From: Theodoxus fluviatilis
Taxonomy: Eukaryota; Mollusca; Gastropoda; Cycloneritida; Neritidae
Length of the DNA stretch: 64,000 bases
Assembly: GCA_034096865.1 (NCBI GenBank)
Contig: JAWQFJ010016545.1
Location: 1 to 64,000, forward strand
Reading direction: 5' to 3'
The number at the start of each line of letters is the position of its first letter. Within the stretch, counting starts at the first letter, position 1. The position numbers were made by a program, and so were the translations under genes. Below the pieces are notes generated by a model. It made no database searches, had not been told where the DNA came from, and was given only the letters and a program-made list of their open reading frames with translations. Shown piece by piece: positions 23,941 to 36,129 of this stretch.

Positions 23941-24323
23941 AGTTACAATAATGCAGTGTACTGACCAAGCAGGCGCGATAACTCTTGCGCTTAGCTTGTC
24001 AGGGGAAGCAACAACCCCCGTTGCAGACCCTAATAGGGTCGTTCTTCTGCTCCGTCCCCCTCCCCCCCCCCCCCCCTTTCCAGCTTTCACGTTTCCGCTG
24101 AGCTGCAAGCGCTCCAATAGGGTCGTCCTCCCCTCCAACCCCCCCCCCCCCCCCCCCACCCCTGCTTTCACGTTTCGGTTGCACAGTGAAACACACACCC
24201 CACCCCACCCCCGCTATCACGTGTTTCGGTTGAGCCCTTTAACCCCCCCCCCCCCCCGCTCTTAAAAAAGTTTGGACCCCCCCCCCCCCCCCCTCAAAAA
24301 TGAACTGATCCGCGCCTGCAACG

Positions 24324-24718
24324 TATTCATTTCGGCCATTCCATGTCCGAGTGGAGAGTACTGTCTTTATTAGTACCTTCTTTGAGACTTGTAACTGCAG
24401 GAACTACTCTGCGTACAGCAGGATTTGGCAGACGCTGTTTCCTTCAGTCGAAACATTGTGGGGTGTTTGTGACATCTTCTAGGACATTGACCAGGAACGG
24501 CTACGAGTAATTATGGTGGCGGTTCACCTTCTTCGCACAGTTGTATTGACAAATTAGACTTGTATCCTGTTGTGCCAGACACAAAAACACGCGATGATCC
24601 AACTTCTACAGCTTCGCAGTTTTTGTTGTTGAGTCGCACAGTATGAATAATTGTGTTAAGCTTAAAGCTTCTGCATCATGAAACTGCAAAATCGCCTTAA
24701 CAGTCGTTAATTGGAGCT
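24324..24718. other. No recognisable feature
   Basis: About 400 bp of ordinary sequence between the nested element and the GGA array. Confidence 0.35.
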
Positions 24719-25047
24719 AATGGAGGAGGAGGAGGAGGAGGAGGAGGAGGAGGAGGAGGAGGAGGAGAAGAAGAAGAAGAAGAAGAAGAGGAGGAGGAAG
24801 GAGGAGGAGGAGGAGGAGGAGGAGGAGGAGGAGGAGGAGGAGGAGGAGGAGGAGAAGAAGAAAGAGGAGGAGGAGGAGGAGGAGGAGGAGGAGGAGGAGG
24901 AGGAGGAGGAGGAGGAGGAGGAGGAGGAGGAGGAGGAGGAGGAGGAGGAGGAGGAGGAGGAGGAGGAGGAGGAGGAGGAGGAGGAGGAGGAGCAGGAGCA
25001 GGAGCAGGAGCAGGAGGAGCAGGAGGAGCAGGAGGAGCAGGAGGATA
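24719..25047. repeat. (GGA)n array with GAA and GCA blocks
   Basis: About 330 bp of GGA repeats with short GAA blocks and an (AGC AGG)-like end. It is almost purely purine on one strand, so triplex formation is possible. It gives Glu, Pro and Ser frames that are not genes. Confidence 0.97.
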
Positions 25048-25080
25048 GAGAGACAATTATGTTAAAATGATGACGACGTA

Positions 25081-25081
25081 A

Positions 25082-25150
<69 letters not shown>
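25081..25150. repeat. (GAT)n microsatellite
   Basis: About 70 bp of GAT trinucleotide. Confidence 0.95.
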
Positions 25151-25153
<3 letters not shown>

Positions 25154-25897
25154 ATGGCGGCAGTAGTAGTGATTAAGACAATGAGTACGATGATGTAGCA
25201 TCTATTCCGTTGCTACAAACTCGCTGAACTAACTTGTTTGGTTTTGCCATTGTTGTGTAGTGAACTGAAGTGTCACTGCCTTCCGTATTGGATAGCCGAC
25301 CCCAAGCACGAGAGATGCAGAGATTTTGCCGGCGCACGCAGAAAGGTGCAGGGAAGAAGCCTCATGACTGAGCCAGCAGGCCACAGTGCAGATTACGTGA
25401 GGCGTCTCGCTCTCTTAATGCCCTCGCAAATTGCGGGGAATTAGTCTGAGACCAATTCCTAAGCCAAGGCGGCAATTTCCTGTTCGACTTTGCTTCAGCA
25501 TTGTGGTGTGGTCTCCTGTCGTAGCAGCCGAACTTCTCATCCTGCCCTGTCTTGGCCGCCAGAGGTCTGCGTGGTGCTTGGCTCCGTGTGCTGGGCTGCC
25601 TGGAACGCCCATGCTGCAGCCATGGTCGATAGGTGACGCTTCCCAGTCAGCACCCAGACAGAGGTTCATCATCGACCTGTCATCGGTAAAAAGATCCGCC
25701 CTCAATCGGCCGATCATTGGCAAAAAGACAGCACATACGGATCAGTATTTATCCACCATCGATCAGACATCGGCTGCCAATAGAAATAGCATCGGCCCAT
25801 TGTAGGCGTCCAATGAAGAGCCGACACAGTGCCTACTGTAGGCCTATATGTGAAGTGCCGTTTGCATAAAGCATGAACAGACGCGAATGTTTAAAAC
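25151..25897. other. No recognisable feature
   Basis: Unique-looking sequence. 25655-25800 repeats ATCGGC/CGATCA-type words in both orientations but not as a clear array or hairpin. Overlapping ORFs at 25415-25805 lie on opposite strands and are unsupported. Confidence 0.35.
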
Positions 25898-26293
25898 GTA
25901 AAGGTATGGATTTATATAGCGACGCATTACCCCCTTTGGGATCTCAACCGCTTTACACTTTAACCCTATTCAGTGGGCCGCTTGATCAATCCTTCACTGG
26001 CACCTGACAACAGAGGCAGTGAAAGACTGATAAAATGCATACAGATACCGGCGCCATGGGGAGTGTTCCCACCCAATGCTGGCTCGTCGCCACACACAAG
26101 TTTCATCGCAGCACAGTGTGCCATCTCTTCCCTCATAGAAACCCGGTTTTACTTCTGGGAGGGAATAAACCCTGTAAACTGAACACTTCGAAAAGGATGA
26201 AACTCTGGAACCACGCACCTTCCGAACGCCGCACCCATTTGCCGCAAGCGACTCTAGGTCAAACGCACCAAATACTCGGCCAAAGAGCCCCCA
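25898..26293 (-). mobile_element. tRNA-derived SINE, near full length
   Basis: On the minus strand it has the head GGCTCTTTGGCCGAGTATTT (A box TTGGCCGAGTA), a decayed B box (GCGTTCGGAAGG), the conserved AGAAGTAAAACCGGGTTTC, a GAGCCAGCATTGGGTGGG segment, and a complete tail with AAGCGGTTGAGATCCC and GTCGCTATATAAATCC. It is the best reference copy in this window for the whole family. The ORFs at 25973-26376 are inside it. Confidence 0.82.
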
Positions 26294-26556
26294 CATTCGC
26301 GATTTGTCACGCAGTCCAACGAGACTGCCAAATAAAAAGGAGCCCGTTCAAACTTGTGAAAATCACACCCTTCTAAATAGACTCCTCCGCCCACGCCGCA
26401 TCACTGCTACTGCGTTGACTGGATAAAAGAGTTCATTTCCAAAGTGGTGTTCTCTAAGGTAGGACTGAGGCGGTAGGTTTGAACTGGTTACAGATGAAAC
26501 AAATCAGAACATGGCAACAGAACGATTGTAGCAAAAACTACCAAAGAAGAAAAGTA

Positions 26557-26557
<1 letters not shown>

Positions 26558-26637
<80 letters not shown>
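26558..26637. repeat. (TC)n microsatellite
   Basis: About 80 bp of pure TC. Confidence 0.97.
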
Positions 26638-26639
<2 letters not shown>

Positions 26640-26641
<2 letters not shown>

Positions 26642-26731
26642 TGTTACGGAGATCCACAAAAACGAAATAAAACAGGTCTCGGGTTACTTACATGTCTTTA
26701 TATTTCAACATAAAGCATGCCCGTAACAGGG
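26640..26731. repeat. Short inverted pair CCTGTTACGG / CCCGTAACAGG
   Basis: CCTGTTACGG at 26640 and CCCGTAACAGG at 26721 are inverted around ~70 bp. TGTTACGG is also how the solo LTR at 31123 starts, so this could be a piece of a related LTR, but it is too short to be sure. Confidence 0.3.
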
Positions 26732-27364
26732 GTAGAAAATAAAAATAAAAATAAAAATAAAAAGAATGTTACATTGGTATATGGTTCAAGCACAACATCC
26801 TCATTAACCCAATCTTATAAAATTACACCTTCTCTTCACCTACTCAACTCCCAACGGAAAAAATAAAAAAATACAAGTAAAATGTCAGTCAGCCTTCTTA
26901 TATAAAACATACAAGCACGTAGGTCAGCCGTCGACAAGTAAAAACTATCGACCCGTGTAAAACTCTTGCACCAACCTTCCAACTCTACTCTCTCTCTCTC
27001 TCTCTCTCTTTCTCTCTGCCCGTCTCTTCTGTGTGTGTGGAGTCGATCTCTTCTCTTCGTCTGCTTCTCTCTTCTTCTCACCCAGGAGGCGGACCGATCT
27101 CTATCTTCTGTCTTCTCTCAGTAGGCGGACTCATCGCTGTCTTCTTGCTCTCTCTAATATAGCTTTTTCTCACAACCAACTCACGACCCACCTTTTCTCA
27201 CTACCTCTCATATGTCAGAGCAAACACCGCTCATCACTCCTAGGGCAGAACTCAGCTCCCATCCACCCTCCATTTCTACACAGTCGTTGGACTACCAACT
27301 TTACCAGCAAAAACCAAGTCTCTCTCAGGTGAGATACTTCCGAAAACCCACTTCCCCATTACAC
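26732..27364. other. Low-complexity then unique sequence
   Basis: A short AAATA run (26737-26765), a TC run (26985-27015) and TC-rich sequence to 27360. No gene supported. Confidence 0.4.
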
Positions 27365-27366
27365 TC

Positions 27367-27436
<70 letters not shown>

Positions 27437-27460
27437 ACGCACACACACACAAACACAAAT

Positions 27461-27500
<40 letters not shown>

Positions 27501-27535
27501 ACACACACACGCACACACGCACACACACATGTACA
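27365..27535. repeat. (CA)n microsatellite, interrupted
   Basis: About 170 bp of CA with CG, AAAT and GAGA interruptions. Confidence 0.95.
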
Positions 27536-28110
27536 CGTATATACATATACATATATACCCCTAAATTTTTATCAACAAATTTCGATAATTTCATTAATAA
27601 CCCTTAGACCTTCCAAATAATAAGAATTTCTACAAAGTAGGAATATTCTCATATCTGGTTGTTCCCTTTTCGTTCCTTTGCATGCAGTTGTCGAATGTTG
27701 CCACGTGGCGTGATCTGACTTCTGAGTGTCGGCAGCTGGAACAGTATGGCGAGCCGGCTTCCGCTAGGCAATGGGCAGCTGTAGACGCCTGAGGAACCCT
27801 CACTGCTGGTGAAAGTCGGATCATATTCGACAGCGGCGTGAAGAATGCATGCTGTCTGGGTGGCTGTCCCTGACCTGAAAGGCGAGGAGTAAGTGAGAAA
27901 GTCGAGGAAGCGCGATTCGGATCTGACACTCGTCCAGAGGATGCCAGTAGGTGAAAAATGTTGGGATATTTTAGACGGGATGAAAGGGAAGGGAAGTTTG
28001 TGTGTGCATATGATATGACATGTTGGTGTATTGCTCGTGTTGGGTCGTGATACACGTGTCAGCCAGTCCACGTTGCGGCGTTTGACTGTGCAGTGGACGA
28101 AGGTGCTCGG
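27536..28110. other. No recognisable feature
   Basis: A minus-strand frame of 141-172 codons is open here in two frames (27630-28167). One is extended by the adjoining minisatellite. I recognise no domain and do not call a gene. Confidence 0.3.
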
Positions 28111-30205
28111 ACGCACGCTCTCAAGACAAGTGCTCTCAAGACAAATGCTCTCAAGACAAATGCTCATATGACCATGCTGTCAAGACAAATGCTCATATGA
28201 CAATGCTGTCAAGACAAATAGTCTCAAGACAAATGCTCACAAGACAAATGCTCATAATGACAATGCTGTCAAAACAAATGCTTGCAAGACAAGTTTTCAC
28301 AAGAGAAAATGTTCACAAAACAAAATTTCACAAGACAAATACTTTCAATACAAATTATCTCAAGACAAATTCTCATACGACAATACTCACAAGACAAATG
28401 CTTGCAAGACTAGTTTTCACAAGAGAAAATGTTCACAAAACAAAATTTCACAAGACAAATACTCTCAAGACAAATTATCTCAAGACAAATTCTCATACGA
28501 CAATACTCACAAGACAAATGCTCATAAGGCAATTCTCACAAGACAGACAAATGCTCACAAGACAGTGTTTCTCTAGAGGAAATGCTCACGACAAGTTTTT
28601 ACAAGACAAGATTTTACAATACAATGCTCACAAGACACGTTTTTACAAGGCAAATGCTCACAAGACAGTGTTTCTCAAGAGGAAATGCTCACAAGACAAG
28701 TTTTCACAAGACAAATGCTCACAAGACAAGTTTTTACAAGACAAATACTCACACGACAAGTTTTCACAAGACAAATAGTCACAAGACAAGTTTTCACAAG
28801 ACAAATGCTCACAAGACAGTGTTTCTCAAGAGGAAATGCTCACAAGACAAGTTTTCACAAGACAAATACTCACAAGACAAGTTTTCACAAGACAAATGCT
28901 CACAAGACAAGTTTTCACAAGACAAATGCTCACAAGACAAGTTGTTACAAGACAAATACTCACAAGACAAGTTTTCACAAGACAAATAGTCACAAGACAA
29001 GTTTTTACAAGACAAATACTCACAAGACAAGTTTTCACAAGACAAATAGTCACAAGACACGTTTGCACAAGACATATGCTCACAAGACAAGTTTTCACAA
29101 GACAAATACTCACAAGACATGTTTTCACAAGACATATGCTCACAAGACAAGTTATTACTAGACAAATACTCACAAGAAAAGTTTTCACAAGACAAATGCT
29201 CACAAGACAAGTTATTACTAGACATGTACTCATAAGAAAAGTTTTCACCATACAATGCCCAGAAGACAGGGTTTCACAATACAAATTTTCACAAGACAGT
29301 TTTTCTCAAGAAAATGCTCACAAGACAAGTTTTCATAATACAAATACTAACAAGACAAGTTTTCACAAGATAAATACTCAGATGACAAGTTTTCACAAGA
29401 TAAATGCTCACAAGATAAGTTTTCACAAGACAAATACTCACAAGACATGTTTTCACAAGACAAGTTTTCACAAGACAAATACTCACAAAACAAGTTTTCA
29501 CAAGACAAATACTCACAAGACAAGTTTTCACACGACAAATACTCACAAGGCATGTTTTCACAAGACAAATATTCACAAGACAAGTTTTTACAAGACAAAT
29601 ACTCACAAGACAAGTTTTCACAAGAAAAATTTTCATGAGAGAAAATGCTTATAAGACAAATACTCACAAGACAAATACTCACAAGACAAGTTTTCACAAG
29701 AAAAATACTCACAAGACAAGTTTTCACAAGAAAAATACTCGTAAGACAAGTTTTCACAAGACAAATACTCACAAGACAAGTTTTCACAAGACAAGTTTTC
29801 ACAAGACAAGTTTTCACAGGACAAATACTCTCAAGACATGTTTTCACAAGAAAAATGTTCATGAGAGAAAATGCTCATAAGACAAATACTCACAAGACAA
29901 ATGCTTACAAGAGAAGTTTTCACAAGACAAATACTCAGAAGACAAGTTTTCACAAGACAAATACTCACAAGACAAGTTTTCACAAGACAAATACTCACAA
30001 GAAAAGTTTTCACAAGACATATGCTCACAAGACAAGTTTTCATATGACAAATTTTCATGAGAGAAAATTCTCATAAGATAAATTCTCACACGACAAATGC
30101 TCACAAAAGAAGTTTGCACAAGACAAGTTTTCGCAAGACACGTTTTCAGGAGACAAATGTCGTAAGTTTTTCCAAGACATATGCTCACATGACATATGCT
30201 CACAT
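28111..30205 (+). repeat. Dimeric 15+15-bp minisatellite (~2.1 kb)
   Basis: Two 15-bp half-units alternate: ACAAGACAAATRCTC and ACAAGACAAGTTTTC. The left end is mostly the first type, the middle alternates regularly, and the right end is more diverged, with deletions such as GAGAGAAAATGCTCATAAG. Occasional ACAGTGTTTCTC variants recur (28560, 28670, 28818). Because 30 is a multiple of 3, many frames stay open (for example HKTSFHKTN, 272 codons). A decayed, inverted remnant lies at 32230-32412. Confidence 0.96.
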
Positions 30206-30273
30206 TATCATTGGAAATGCAGTCAAACGGTAACATATTTTGTTGTTGTCAACATTTAAAAAATCCTCATTAT

Positions 30274-30368
30274 AATCATCATCATCATCATCGACAGCAG
30301 CAGCAGTAGCATCCTCATCGTCATCGCCGTCTTCGTCATCGTCATCGTCACCGTCGTCGTCGTTGTTG

Positions 30369-30400
<32 letters not shown>

Positions 30401-30404
30401 GGTG

Positions 30405-30457
<53 letters not shown>

Positions 30458-30913
30458 GTTTTGTCCTTCTCCTCCTCCTCCTCCTCCATCCTCCTCCTCC
30501 TCCTCCATCCTCCTCCCTCCTCCTCCCTCCTCCTCCCTCCTCCTCCTCCCTCCTCCCTCCTCTTCCCTCCTCCTCCCTCCTCCCTCCTCTTCCTCCTCCT
30601 CCTCCTTATCCTCCTCCTCCTCCTCCTCCTCCTCCTCCTCCTCCTCCTCCTCCTCCTCCTCCTCCTCCTCCTCCTCCTCCTCCTCCTCCTCCTCCGCCTC
30701 CTCCTCCTCCTCCTCCGATTCCGCCTCCTCCGATTCCGCCTCCTCCTCCGCCTCCTCCGCCTCCTCCTCCTCCGCCTCCTCCTCCTCCTCCGTTTTCCTC
30801 ATCGTCATTGTCAACATTATCGTCGTCGTTGTCATCATCATCGTTATTATCTTTATCATCATTTTCGTCGTCGTCGTCGTCGTCGTCGTCTTCATCATCA
30901 TCAGCAGCATCAG

Positions 30914-30988
<75 letters not shown>

Positions 30989-30990
30989 TA
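30274..30990. repeat. Compound trinucleotide array (CAT, GTT/ATT, CTC, CGT, CAT)
   Basis: Blocks of CAT/CGT (30274-30360), TTG/TTA (30361-30460), CTC with CCT-insert variants (30468-30790), CAT/CGT/TCG (30795-30895) and pure CAT (30905-30988). Frames through it are homopolymeric. Confidence 0.96.
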
Positions 30991-31122
30991 AAGCACAATG
31001 ATGTATACATAACCACTACATACATGTATATCTAGACAAATTCAGACAAATGCTCACAACCTATGTTATAATTATCAACATTGTAATTATCATCTAATGA
31101 CAACGATGTATTCATAACCATG

Positions 31123-32062
31123 TGTTACGGTTCAGCCTTTATTCCCTTTTTCTATATTGTTTGAGACATTCGCCATAATGATGTTTTGGCGGGAACAAGC
31201 CAAGCTTTGCACTTTGAGACCAGTGTGAACCGGTTGTATATAAGAATATGGATTATGCAATCATGAAGTTGATTGGTTAAGGATGGTGGCGCATGCGCTG
31301 TGTGTAACTCTTCAGTCGAAAAAACGCCGGAAAACCTAATCAGTTGGCTCTAAGAATGTCATCGTGTGCAGACGTATTTCGAGCAGCTCCGTGTTAAGGT
31401 AGAACACGTTAAAATTCTAATCCTCCCCCGACCATCTGAAAGGTTGTACCAAGAAGAACAGTGACTTCCCTGAATGAAGATCCAGCTTTGCTGGACTATG
31501 ACGCTGAGTTTTGTTGCATGGAAAGAGTTTTCGTCGTTTGGTTTTGAGCGCTCGCTGACTGTTCAAACCCATGTCAGTTCGGGTTAATATGTGTGTGGGT
31601 GAACCCACAGGTGTTTATGGCGTTTTATCCTTCTCTTTCAAGGAAGAAACTTGAGAGAGAGAGAGAGTGTGCTTGTGAATGCCCATTCCTGAGTGGATAT
31701 AGTTTTTGGGCAGAAGTTTTTGTAGATGGAGATTCGAGAACAGCCTTCGCTCGTCTGTTTGAACTCATGAGTAATTGGGTCAATGCTGGTTTTGGGTCAG
31801 TGGATCAAATTAATCCTCTACCTTTCAGTCAGAGAGTAGACTGATAGAATTGATTGACATTTTCATTCATATTGTAATGAATTTGATTTCACTCATGATT
31901 AAGTCTGAGTAAAGAAAATCTTTGATGAACAATGTGTCACGTCATGCGAGCGTGAGACGAGAGTGAGTGAAGTAATTATCCTGCCCTCCACGAGAGATAC
32001 CCCTAGACACGAAAGCAGAAAGAATTAGAGTGAATTGTGTGTGAATGTGGAGGGAGGTGATA
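31123..32062 (+). mobile_element. Solo LTR with 5-bp target duplication
   Basis: The sequence TGTTACGG ... GGAGGTGATA (940 bp) is flanked on both sides by CCATG (31118-31122 and 32063-32067), a perfect 5-bp duplication of the kind made by retroviral-type integrases. It starts with TG and ends TA, probably a decayed CA, since the related copy at 2488 ends CA. A TATA box (TATATAAG, 31237) sits about 115 bp in. No gag-pol, primer-binding site or second LTR adjoins it, so the internal region was lost by LTR-LTR recombination. An 83-codon ORF at 31593-31844 lies inside and is not a gene. Confidence 0.82.
31237..31244 (+). promoter_or_regulatory. Probable LTR TATA box
   Basis: TATATAAG lies inside the solo LTR, in a position consistent with a U3 promoter. 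The truncated copy at 2011-2488 lacks this part. Confidence 0.4.
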
Positions 32063-32229
32063 CCATGACAAATATTTTAGTACATATTCAAAAGTTTATG
32101 ATATCACCCAGAATTGCATAAGGTATATGCACAGGAGAATGATCAATAGCACAACATAATTATTTCAATACCAACATAATCAACCGGATGATCTCCATAT
32201 TGAGTGTGACAGTGTAAAGTATTGTGGAC

Positions 32230-32412
32230 ATTTGACCGATTTTCCATTAGTGGTGTGAGCATATGTCTTGTGAGCATTTGACCTGTGAACATTTTTATCT
32301 TGTGAACACTTGTGAGCATTTGAACTGTGAGCATTTATCTTGTGAACACTTGTGAGAATTTGACCTGTGATGATTTATGTTGTGAACGCTTGCCTTGTGA
32401 TCATATGTCATG
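32230..32412 (-). repeat. Inverted, decayed remnant of the 15+15-bp array
   Basis: Repeats of CTTGTGAACACTTGTGAGCA and CTTGTGAGCATTTGACCTGT are the reverse complement in type of the 28111-30205 unit. Copies are diverged. Confidence 0.75.
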
Positions 32413-32829
32413 GAATCTACCACGAAGGGCTTTGCACAGTGCATTTTACTGTATCATGGAATTTGGAACTACAACATTCTTGTGAAGTCTTGTGGTCTTT
32501 TATGGTCTTTGAGAACCCTGTGGTTAAGTTTCTAAACATAGTGTCTGAGAGCCTCGATCGCTCATCGGCTCAGTTTATAGTTCTGTTCTTCGTCGTACAA
32601 AAGTTCGCCATCTGGCTTTCACGTGCTTTCTTCAAACTTCAGGGACGGTCTGTTTTCCCTCAGGCCAGGCACTCGAAGTGATCTGTATCGAGTGCATGGG
32701 AGAAAGATGTCCGACATCAGTGAAGGCCGTCCCACATGGTGCAGCAGAAACACACTGTATTTCTCTGATCTAAAAAGTTTTGGGGGTGTTCGCATGAGGT
32801 GAAACTCATGGAACGTGTCAGGTACGCAA
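32413..32829. other. No recognisable feature
   Basis: The 104-codon ORF at 32367-32681 starts in the repeat and has no domain I recognise. Confidence 0.3.
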
Positions 32830-33053
32830 TAAGCTATGTAGTATCATGTACGTCAGTAGCCCCCGTGGACTCGCAAAGCGGACTCTGACGCACACCTCGA
32901 TTTGAACAATGTGGCCATTTAAAGTGAAGCATTGATGTGTTCTACATAGAGTTTTGATAAATCAGTACTATTATTTAGTAGTGGTTTCTTTGTATGTGTG
33001 TCAATAATTCTACATATGAGCGTTTTGCATTCAAACTGAAAAAATGGCGGACA
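32830..33053 (+). repeat. Dispersed 5'-region repeat, copy B
   Basis: Matches 23160-23378: GCAATAAGCTATGTAGTA, TTGATAAATCAGTACTATT, ATATGAGCGTTTTGCATTC, then ATGGCGGAC. The frame from the ATG (33044) runs only about two dozen codons before a stop. Confidence 0.55.
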
Positions 33054-33295
33054 TTATTGAATCATCTGGGGGTATGGAGCAACGGTTAAAGGCAAAAAGC
33101 GTTCTGATTGGCTGACGGCAGGAGTATTTCACAGGAAACATTGGGATTATAGAACCGGTCCTGCGATGTAGTTCAATTTTAGTAGAGTTTGCAAGTTACT
33201 GACCGTTCAGTGATTTGGAGCGGAGTCAAGCAAGACAAGCCTGGTGATAAATCTTCAGACATGACATGAATGCGTACCTCTGCATGGAAATGATT

Positions 33296-34079
<784 letters not shown>

Positions 34080-34166
34080 CATGCCTGCCTGCCTGCCTGC
34101 CTGCCTGTGTGCGTGTTTGCATGTGTGTGTGTTTGTCTCTGTGTCTGTCTGTGTCTGTGTCTCCCT

Positions 34167-34225
<59 letters not shown>

Positions 34226-34417
34226 CTCCTCCTCCTCCTCCTCCTCCTCCTCCTCCTCCTCCTCCTCCTCCTCCTCCTCCTCCTCCTCCTCCTCCTCCTC
34301 CTCCTCCTCCTCCTCCTCCTTCTCCTTCTTCTTCTTCTTCTTCTTCTTCTTCTTCTTCTTCTTCTTCTTCTTCTTCTTCTTCTTCTTCTTCTTCTTCTTC
34401 TTCTTCTTCTTCTTCCA
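34080..34417. repeat. Compound array: CCTG, GT, TC, CTC, TTC
   Basis: Successive blocks CCTG (34081-34106), GT (34107-34165), TC (34172-34225), CTC (34226-34320) and TTC (34321-34415). Adjacent blocks differ by single-base changes of the motif. Confidence 0.96.
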
Positions 34418-34524
34418 ATATGACCCCTGTTCCTCTTTATATCTGTCTTCCCACTTCCCCATCCCATCCCTCCACCCTCCACCTCCCCACCTCTGGCCTT
34501 TTCATCTCCCTCCCGCGTCCTCTA

Positions 34525-34640
34525 CAGAGCGCTGCAGATTTAGCAATGCCTGTTGGATCAGCCGCCGCAATGGTCAGAGAGCGTTCGACCACGAGACCAG
34601 AGGACCCAGGATCGAATTGTGTTACACACTTGATGAGCTC
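34525..34640 (-). mobile_element. Possible tRNA-like retroposon fragment
   Basis: On the minus strand CCTCTGGTCTCGTGGTCGAA resembles the 5' part of a tRNA-Glu/Asp-like gene, but the A box lacks its key A and no good B box follows at the expected distance. Weak. Confidence 0.2.
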
Positions 34641-35335
34641 GGACCACTTCTTTCTTTTCAATTAATCACCCTGCACTGACACGATGTCGGGTGGAGGGGT
34701 CACCCGAGAACGTGGAACTGACCGATGTATATAGGTCAGCGCGTTGCTCTCCTCCACCCCCTATACACCCCCACCCCATCCCTTCTTCCATACACGACGC
34801 CCCTGACCCTCCCCCCCCCCTCCCCCAATCCTTTCCTGATTCCGATCAATCAATCCACCGCCTCCCCCTCGAAAACGGGAGAAAACATGGGCGAGGTCCG
34901 TCGGATTGGGTGAGGGACTGGGGAAAGGTGCCACATTGGGTTCCACTTCATCAACGAGCTTAAGAAAACTTGAGATTTACTAGGATATGTTGAGAACTAC
35001 AATCACGTACCTAATCCGTGATTGGCCGTCAGCCCACACAGGTCTAAGCAGTGCTTTCTGTGTTTTATGCAGCGTCCACTCGCATGCTGTTGCCCCGCGG
35101 AGGAAGGCAATTCATCAGGTTTGAGCACGTTGTCACTGTGTGGCTGCCGTACACGCCACTTACTTCCGAATGTATAGACCCACGCAACCAAGGTAACAAA
35201 AACGTCTACTCGATCACGAAAAACCTTCTAAGCAGCTTCCTGTGCACTTCATTTCTGCCAGGGTACGCATGCGGCAGACGCCTCAAAAGTCCCCCCTAAA
35301 AAAGTTTCCTGCAGATGACGGACACACTGGTAGAT
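34641..35335. other. No recognisable feature
   Basis: C-rich stretch at 34745-34830, otherwise ordinary. No gene supported. Confidence 0.35.
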
Positions 35336-35580
<245 letters not shown>

Positions 35581-36126
35581 AAGGGGGGGGGGGACTAGAA
35601 CCTTTTACAACTGGGAAGACCATGATATTTGTTTTCAGTCCTTCCGTTATTGTATTGCGGTCTCTGGGACCGATGAAGAAGGAACTACACCCGTGTCTCT
35701 TCAACCTGCTATTTTGGGAGGGTATGTGTGTGTGGGTGGGGTAGGTGTGGGTGTGGGTGTGGGGGTGGGGGGTAAAGGATGGATGCACCCACCCTCAGTC
35801 TACTGTGAACTACTCCGAATCTAAGGATTTGTTTTATAGAACTGAATAGGACTCATGATGGTTTTGTTGCACCCTTCAAATGATCGAACAATTTTGAAGT
35901 AAGGAATAACTGAAATCCTGACGAAATAGCACATATCCATCCGACAGATTACTCAAGACATTTTCATCTGGCGTATTACAAATATTGGGCTTTTACTAGT
36001 TTAGTAAAAGAGCGATAGACAAACGTAAGTAATAAAATACAGGGATTTCTGTCCTTTCTCAATGTTTTAACATTCCATCTCTTGGTAAGTTATAAAATGT
36101 TATTGTCTGAGGAGAATATTAAAGAT
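35581..36126. other. No recognisable feature
   Basis: GT/GGG-rich near 35720-35775, otherwise AT-rich unique sequence. Confidence 0.3.
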
Positions 36127-36129
36127 AAG

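Larger units (their letters stand above)
22302..24036. mobile_element. Inner inverted-repeat element carrying a SAP ORF
   Basis: The perfect 18-bp inverted pair CTATTAGGGTCTGCAACG (22302-22319) and CGTTGCAGACCCTAATAG (24019-24036) bounds 1,735 bp. It interrupts one unit of the outer element, which elsewhere reads GCGCTCCAATAGGGTCG. The only domain-bearing frame inside starts 79 bp from the right end and runs inward, the usual layout for a transposon ORF. Part of the interior (22880-22970) is a retroposon tail with ATTC repeats, and 23160-23378 belongs to a dispersed 5'-region family. No direct target duplication is clear. Confidence 0.65.
22066..24318. mobile_element. Outer TIR element with 5-bp target duplication
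   Basis: The ends are CAGGGGCGGACGAG and CTGATCCGCGCCTG (inverted, two mismatches). The flanks repeat CAACG (22061-22065 and 24319-24323), giving a 5-bp target duplication. The ends and duplication length match the MITE at 15743-16366. The arms hold long poly-C runs and several same-strand copies of a unit around TCACGTTTCGGYTGAGC and AAGCGCTCC (22270, 24086, 24165, 24214). The array appears to have been broken at 22302/24036 by a second element. Confidence 0.8.

Noticed and set aside
24707..25201. Poly-Glu, poly-Pro and poly-Ser frames
   Set aside because: Homopolymers from GGA and GAT trinucleotide repeats.
25655..25800. Inverted ATCGGC/CGATCA words suggesting a MITE
   Set aside because: The words recur in both orientations but no pair of arms of useful length could be lined up.
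27630..28167. 141- and 172-codon minus-strand ORFs
   Set aside because: Two overlapping frames on the same strand are open, one extended by the minisatellite. No domain was recognised.
28197..29862. Long frames with repeated HKTSFHKTN or [10 protein letters not shown] segments
   Set aside because: They are produced by the 15+15-bp minisatellite in several frames on both strands. No unique protein sequence is attached.
28111..30205. CRISPR-like array
   Set aside because: The unit repeats without unique spacers, and the window is clearly eukaryotic.
34525..34640. A tRNA-Glu gene on the minus strand
   Set aside because: Only the first ~25 bases resemble a tRNA. The A box lacks its conserved A and no cloverleaf or B box follows. 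Kept only as a weak retroposon fragment.
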